NCBI GenBank assembly: GCA_902797195.1
Contig: CADBRY010000031.1
Span: forward strand, 1-9,189
Source of the DNA: an uncultured Eubacteriales bacterium
Lineage (GTDB): Bacteria > Bacillota > Clostridia > Peptostreptococcales > Anaerovoracaceae
Direction: 5' to 3'
DNA length: 9,189 bases
Shown here piece by piece: positions 5,856-9,189 of the stretch; positions within the stretch are counted from its first letter, which is position 1, and the number at the start of each line of letters is the position of its first letter. The position numbers were made by a program, and so were the translations under genes. The notes beneath the pieces are model-generated. The model was not told where the DNA came from. It worked only from the letters and a program-made list of their open reading frames with translations, and made no database searches.

Positions 5856-7215
5856 TCTGCAGCTTCGAAGCTTTATAAGAACGGTAGCTGTAGTTGCCGC
5901 GCCAATCGCCCTTCAGAGTCTTATCGGATCAAGCCTGAATCTCGTAGATAACCTTATGATAGGACATCTGGGAGAACTCCCCCTGAATGCGGTGGGCGTT
6001 TCTGTCCAGATTTTTTTCGTGTTCTGGATGTTCGTCTTTGGCTTTGCAAGCGGAGGAGCCACCTTCGTATCCCAGTTTTACGGAGTCAGAGATTTTGGGA
6101 ACATACGAAGGACTACCGGTTTCACCCTTGGGGTGACCTTCGCCATGGGGATGGTTTTCTTCCTTGCGGCTGAGCTTTTTCCCCAGTACATCCTCAGGAT
6201 ATTCACAAGGTTTCCGGAAGTAATAGACACAGGCGTGATTTACGTAAGGACGGGTGCGTTCACCTTCCTCCTCGTTCCTGTGACCCAGAGCCTTACCGTC
6301 GCCCTGCGGGCCACCCAGCAGACAGTCCAGCCTTTGATAGCAAGCGTTGCTGGCCTAGGGCTGAACACCTTTTTGAACTATGTGCTTATCTACGGAGCAT
6401 TGGGAGCTCCGGCGATGGGAGTGGCAGGCGCGGCTCTGGCCACGGTCATATCGAGAATCGTTGAGCTTTGCATAATCCTGTATCTGGTCTTTGTGAGAAA
6501 AAACATCATCGCAGGACACCCAAAAGAATTCTTCAGTTTCAACCGTGATCTGGCGGGAAGGATATTCAGGAATTCTCTGCCAACGACCATCAACGAAACC
6601 ATGTGGGGCATGGGAACGGCCCTGTACATTGCGGCCTTTGCGAGAATAAGCATATCGGCGGGAGCCGCCGTGCAGGCATGCAATACCATAAACAGCCTTT
6701 TTTCCATGGCAGCCTTCAGCATCGGAGATGCGGTGCTCATACTGGTTGGACAGAAACTGGGAGAAGGAAAGCTTGAGGAAGCCTGGCAGATGTCGAAGAT
6801 ACTCGTGAAAATGGGAGTGATAATCGGATTGGTACTTGGAGGGCTGACCATGCTCTTTGGAAAACCCATACTCAGCCTCTTCGATTTTACCGCCGAAGGT
6901 CAGATGGATGCCTGGAGGATACTCATGGTCTACGGGGCAACTATGTTTCTCGATGTCTACAACGGACTTCAGGTGACAGGCTGTCTCAGGTGCGGCGGAG
7001 ATACCAGGTTTGCCATGATCTGCGAAGTGTCCACAGTCTGGCTCATAGGAGTGCCCGTTGCCTTTATAACATCACTTGCATTAGGCTGGCCCGTATATCT
7101 GGCGGTCCTGGCGGTCAGGTTCGAGAGCGTGGTAAAAGGCGTCGTTCTTACGAAGAGATATCTCAGCAAAAAGTGGCTGAACAACATCATAGAGGGGGTG
7201 GCTGAAGCGGTATGA
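5815..7215 (+). CDS. MATE family efflux transporter
   Basis: This is a multidrug and toxic compound extrusion type transporter, exporting small molecules against H+ or Na+. It has about 466 residues with two similar halves of six membrane segments each. The first half begins AAPIALQSLIGSSLNLVDNLMIGHLGELPLNAVGVS, the standard MATE opening, and the second resumes near LPTTINETMWGMGTALYIAAF. Length and pattern are normal and no break is visible. The start is not certain: ATG 5815 is preferred, and TTG 5809 is possible. Either way the gene overlaps the end of the TagO-like gene by about 41 nt. The substrate cannot be predicted. The closest general resemblance is to the large group of uncharacterised MATE proteins of Clostridia. 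The overlaps on both sides imply expression as part of the operon. Confidence 0.9.
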   Translation: MGKVKEERIERQSDLQLRSFIRTVAVVAAPIALQSLIGSSLNLVDNLMIGHLGELPLNAVGVSVQIFFVFWMFVFGFASGGATFVSQFYGVRDFGNIRRTTGFTLGVTFAMGMVFFLAAELFPQYILRIFTRFPEVIDTGVIYVRTGAFTFLLVPVTQSLTVALRATQQTVQPLIASVAGLGLNTFLNYVLIYGALGAPAMGVAGAALATVISRIVELCIILYLVFVRKNIIAGHPKEFFSFNRDLAGRIFRNSLPTTINETMWGMGTALYIAAFARISISAGAAVQACNTINSLFSMAAFSIGDAVLILVGQKLGEGKLEEAWQMSKILVKMGVIIGLVLGGLTMLFGKPILSLFDFTAEGQMDAWRILMVYGATMFLDVYNGLQVTGCLRCGGDTRFAMICEVSTVWLIGVPVAFITSLALGWPVYLAVLAVRFESVVKGVVLTKRYLSKKWLNNIIEGVAEAV

Positions 7216-8768
7216 AAAAGAGGAGACCCCCAAGAAAAAGACGGGAAGCCGCGCTCAAGAAAAAGAGAGAGATCGTCGCGCTCCTTAAGCAGTACGACAT
7301 CAGCGAATATATCGAGAAGGCAAAGCGCCTTGACAGGAAGTTCATCCTCCACATAGGTCCCACAAATTCCGGCAAGACCTACGATGCCATACAGGCTCTG
7401 AGGCAGGCGAAGACCGGTGTGTATCTGGGGCCTCTGAGGCTTCTGGCTCTTGAGATGTACGATACTTTGAACTCCTACGGGGCTCTCTGCGAGCTTCTCA
7501 CGGGGGAGGAATTCATCAGGGTTCCGGGTGCGGATCTGACCGCGTCCACCATCGAGCTTTGCGACTTCAGAAAGCGCTACGACGTGGCGGTGATAGACGA
7601 GGCTCAGATGATATCAGACCCTCACCGGGGAGGCGCGTGGACAAAGGCAATATTTCTCGTGGATGCGGCGGAGGTGCACATTTGCCTTTCCCCCGAAGCT
7701 GAAAATCTCATAGTCAGGATCCTGAAAAGTTTTGAAGCGGTATACGAGATCCACAGACACGAGAGGCTCGCTCCCCTTACCTTTGCCGGAAAGATCGACA
7801 GCATGAAAGAAGTCCGGGACGGGGATGCGGTGATCGTATTTTCCCGAAGAGCCGTGCTGGCAACGGCGGCGGAACTTCAGCAGCTGGGCAAGAAGACCAG
7901 CGTGATCTACGGAGCCCTTCCTCCCGCATCCCGGAGAGAAGAGGTGAGGAAGTTCGCAAATGGCGACAGCACCGTGGTCGTATCCACGGATGCAATTGGG
8001 ATGGGGATTTCTTTGCCCATAAGGCGTATAATATTCAGAGAGATAACAAAGTTCGACGGGGAGGACGACAGGATTCTGAACGGTGACGAGATAAGGCAGA
8101 TCGCAGACCGGGCCGGACGATACGGGATCTACGATAAGGGCGAGGTTCTTACCGTATCGGAGGTGGAGCTTGTGGAGGATGCCATAACCCACCAGGGACT
8201 TCCCCTTGAGACCGTGACCATCCCCTTCCCAAAGGAGGTCATCGACTCGGGGTATTCCTTCAGAAAACTTTTTCAGGAGTGGCAGGCCCTTCCCTTCATA
8301 CCCGGCTTTTCCCGGGAAGACATGAGCGAGGCCATCTTTCTCTACAGCGAGCTGGGGGACAGGTTGGCAAGGCACATGGAAAGGCAACTTCTCTACGAAC
8401 TTATAACCTGTCCCGTGGACATAAAGAACGAAAGACTGGTTATATACTGGCTTGAATGCTGCATCGCCATAAGCGTAGGCGTGGAGCCGGAAGTGCCTGA
8501 TTTTGAGACCGACGATCTTGAGGGATGCGAGCTGCAGTACAAGGCGCTGGATGTGCGCCACCAGCTGCTGAGAAGAATAGGCGTTGAAGATCCGCGAATG
8601 GACGAGAAGCTGGAGCTTTGCGAGAAGATAAACAAGCTGCTGCTTACAGATAAAAGGAAGTTTTACAAGCGCTGCAGGATTTGCGGAAAACCCCTTCCCG
8701 CAACCTGGTCATACGGGATATGCGACGATTGTTACGGAAGGCGCCGCAGAAAACACAGAAGAAAGTAA
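7212..8768 (+). CDS. Suv3-like superfamily 2 RNA helicase with C-terminal zinc knuckle
   Basis: This is a 518-residue helicase resembling the mitochondrial RNA helicase Suv3, which unwinds RNA for degradation, and its bacterial homologues. Landmarks are Walker A HIGPTNSGKT (47-56), the family-specific YLGPLRLLALEMYD (71-84), the DEAQ box (129-132) in VAVIDEAQMI, STDAIGMGISLPIRRIIF (258-275) and motif VI QIADRAGRYG (296-305). A helical Suv3-type C-terminal region follows (about 345-475). The extreme C-terminus has CRIC (488-491) and CDDC (504-507), a CxxC-x12-CxxC zinc-knuckle arrangement, ending in a run of Arg/Lys. The N-terminus is also highly basic (MKKRRPPRKRREAALKKKRE). Both ends probably bind nucleic acid. 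It overlaps the MATE stop by ATGA. The best purine-rich site (AGAGGGGG, about 7190-7198) is rather far upstream, so coupling is likely. Its RNA role is inferred from the family. Confidence 0.88.
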   Translation: MKKRRPPRKRREAALKKKREIVALLKQYDISEYIEKAKRLDRKFILHIGPTNSGKTYDAIQALRQAKTGVYLGPLRLLALEMYDTLNSYGALCELLTGEEFIRVPGADLTASTIELCDFRKRYDVAVIDEAQMISDPHRGGAWTKAIFLVDAAEVHICLSPEAENLIVRILKSFEAVYEIHRHERLAPLTFAGKIDSMKEVRDGDAVIVFSRRAVLATAAELQQLGKKTSVIYGALPPASRREEVRKFANGDSTVVVSTDAIGMGISLPIRRIIFREITKFDGEDDRILNGDEIRQIADRAGRYGIYDKGEVLTVSEVELVEDAITHQGLPLETVTIPFPKEVIDSGYSFRKLFQEWQALPFIPGFSREDMSEAIFLYSELGDRLARHMERQLLYELITCPVDIKNERLVIYWLECCIAISVGVEPEVPDFETDDLEGCELQYKALDVRHQLLRRIGVEDPRMDEKLELCEKINKLLLTDKRKFYKRCRICGKPLPATWSYGICDDCYGRRRRKHRRK

Positions 8769-8774
8769 AGGAAC

Positions 8775-9189
8775 ATGAGCGTTAGCGAAGGAGAAAAAAA
8801 CGACAGCAGATTCAGGAACTACCTGGAGGCTATCTCGAGAAACGAGAACGAAGCCAAGGAGTCGGACCTGAAAAAAAGAATGACATTGTCTTTGATCTTC
8901 CTGATCGCCCAGGTAGCATCTTTTGGATTGATTGATGTGGAGCCGGGAATCAAGAAGGTCGTCCAGGCGGTGTTCCTTGTGCTGCTTATAATCGTCAACA
9001 ACAGATGCTTTGTTGATGCCTACAGATCCATCGCCCGAAGGAGACCCGAGAAAAATCTTCTTGCGGCGATAGGGACCATACTGGCTGTTGCCATACTCCA
9101 CTTTGTGACCGCGGGAGTAGTCCTTACGACGATGGCCGTATGCAGATTTCTTGAATCATATATAAAGCTTAAGCTCAACGCCCATCTTA
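8775..9189 (+). CDS. Membrane protein, probable N-terminal part of a P1B-type metal ATPase (cut by window end)
   Basis: An open frame begins at ATG 8775, six bases after the helicase stop, with AAAGGA (8767-8772) close upstream. It runs off the window after 138 codons. It has a charged cytoplasmic N-terminus (1-35) without a CxxC metal-binding domain, then hydrophobic segments at about 36-53, 61-79, 94-109 and 110-126. The order of FVDAYRSIARRRPEKNLLAAIGT followed by a segment ending in AVCRFLESYIKLKL resembles helices MB, M1 and M2 of copper/heavy-metal ATPases, where a helical kink, an AY..L basic stretch, LxALGT and R(W/Y)LE occur in that order. Here the usual GG kink reads NN (75-76). The decisive CPC, DKTGT and HP motifs would lie beyond the window, so the family assignment is tentative. 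The gene itself is well supported by spacing and reading-frame openness. Confidence 0.55.
   Translation, partial: MSVSEGEKNDSRFRNYLEAISRNENEAKESDLKKRMTLSLIFLIAQVASFGLIDVEPGIKKVVQAVFLVLLIIVNNRCFVDAYRSIARRRPEKNLLAAIGTILAVAILHFVTAGVVLTTMAVCRFLESYIKLKLNAHL

Overview
The window is about 50% GC and gene-dense. All confident genes lie on the + strand. The gene set suggests a low-to-mid GC anaerobic Gram-positive bacterium, probably Bacillota/Clostridia: a C. kluyveri-like SucD aldehyde dehydrogenase, a ComEB-type dCMP deaminase, a TagO/WecA-type phosphoglycosyl transferase, purine-rich Shine-Dalgarno sites, and heavy use of AGA/AGG and ATA codons. The taxonomy is inferred from family resemblance, not from a marker gene.

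Layout. Positions 1-402 hold the 3' end of a DusB-like tRNA-dihydrouridine synthase. Positions 403-828 are non-coding: an AT-rich segment (about 29% GC) bounded by perfect 13-bp inverted repeats, then an extended -10 promoter and a short leader hairpin. Positions 829-2199 hold a CoA-acylating aldehyde dehydrogenase of the SucD/SauS type. Its conserved N-terminus is interrupted by two in-frame stop codons, leaving an intact 431-codon frame from an internal ATG at 904. Positions 2261-3010 encode a lone prepilin peptidase. Positions 3011-3346 are a second gene-free stretch, with four copies of a GGTTTTGTGTAAT-like motif and a promoter lying directly on the truA start codon.

Positions 3347-4180 encode TruA, with a repeat-derived insertion of about 20 residues. 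A short GC-rich spacer containing a 21-bp tandem repeat follows. From 4276 to the window end the genes are packed like one operon: dCMP deaminase, a TagO/WecA-like sugar-phosphate transferase (TTG start, 4-nt overlap), a MATE exporter (overlap about 41 nt), a bacterial Suv3-like RNA helicase with a C-terminal zinc knuckle (ATGA overlap), and, 6 nt later, the start of a membrane protein resembling the N-terminal half of a P1B metal-transporting ATPase, cut by the window edge.

The genes do not form one pathway. They cover tRNA modification (Dus, TruA), nucleotide supply (dCMP deaminase), envelope polymer initiation (TagO/WecA), export (MATE), RNA handling (Suv3) and ion transport. I see no phage, CRISPR, tRNA, rRNA or toxin-antitoxin module. 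The main curiosities are the doubly interrupted aldehyde dehydrogenase, the apparently leaderless starts of truA and the prepilin peptidase, the two structured intergenic regions, the repeat insertion in TruA, and the Suv3 gene inside an envelope/transport operon.
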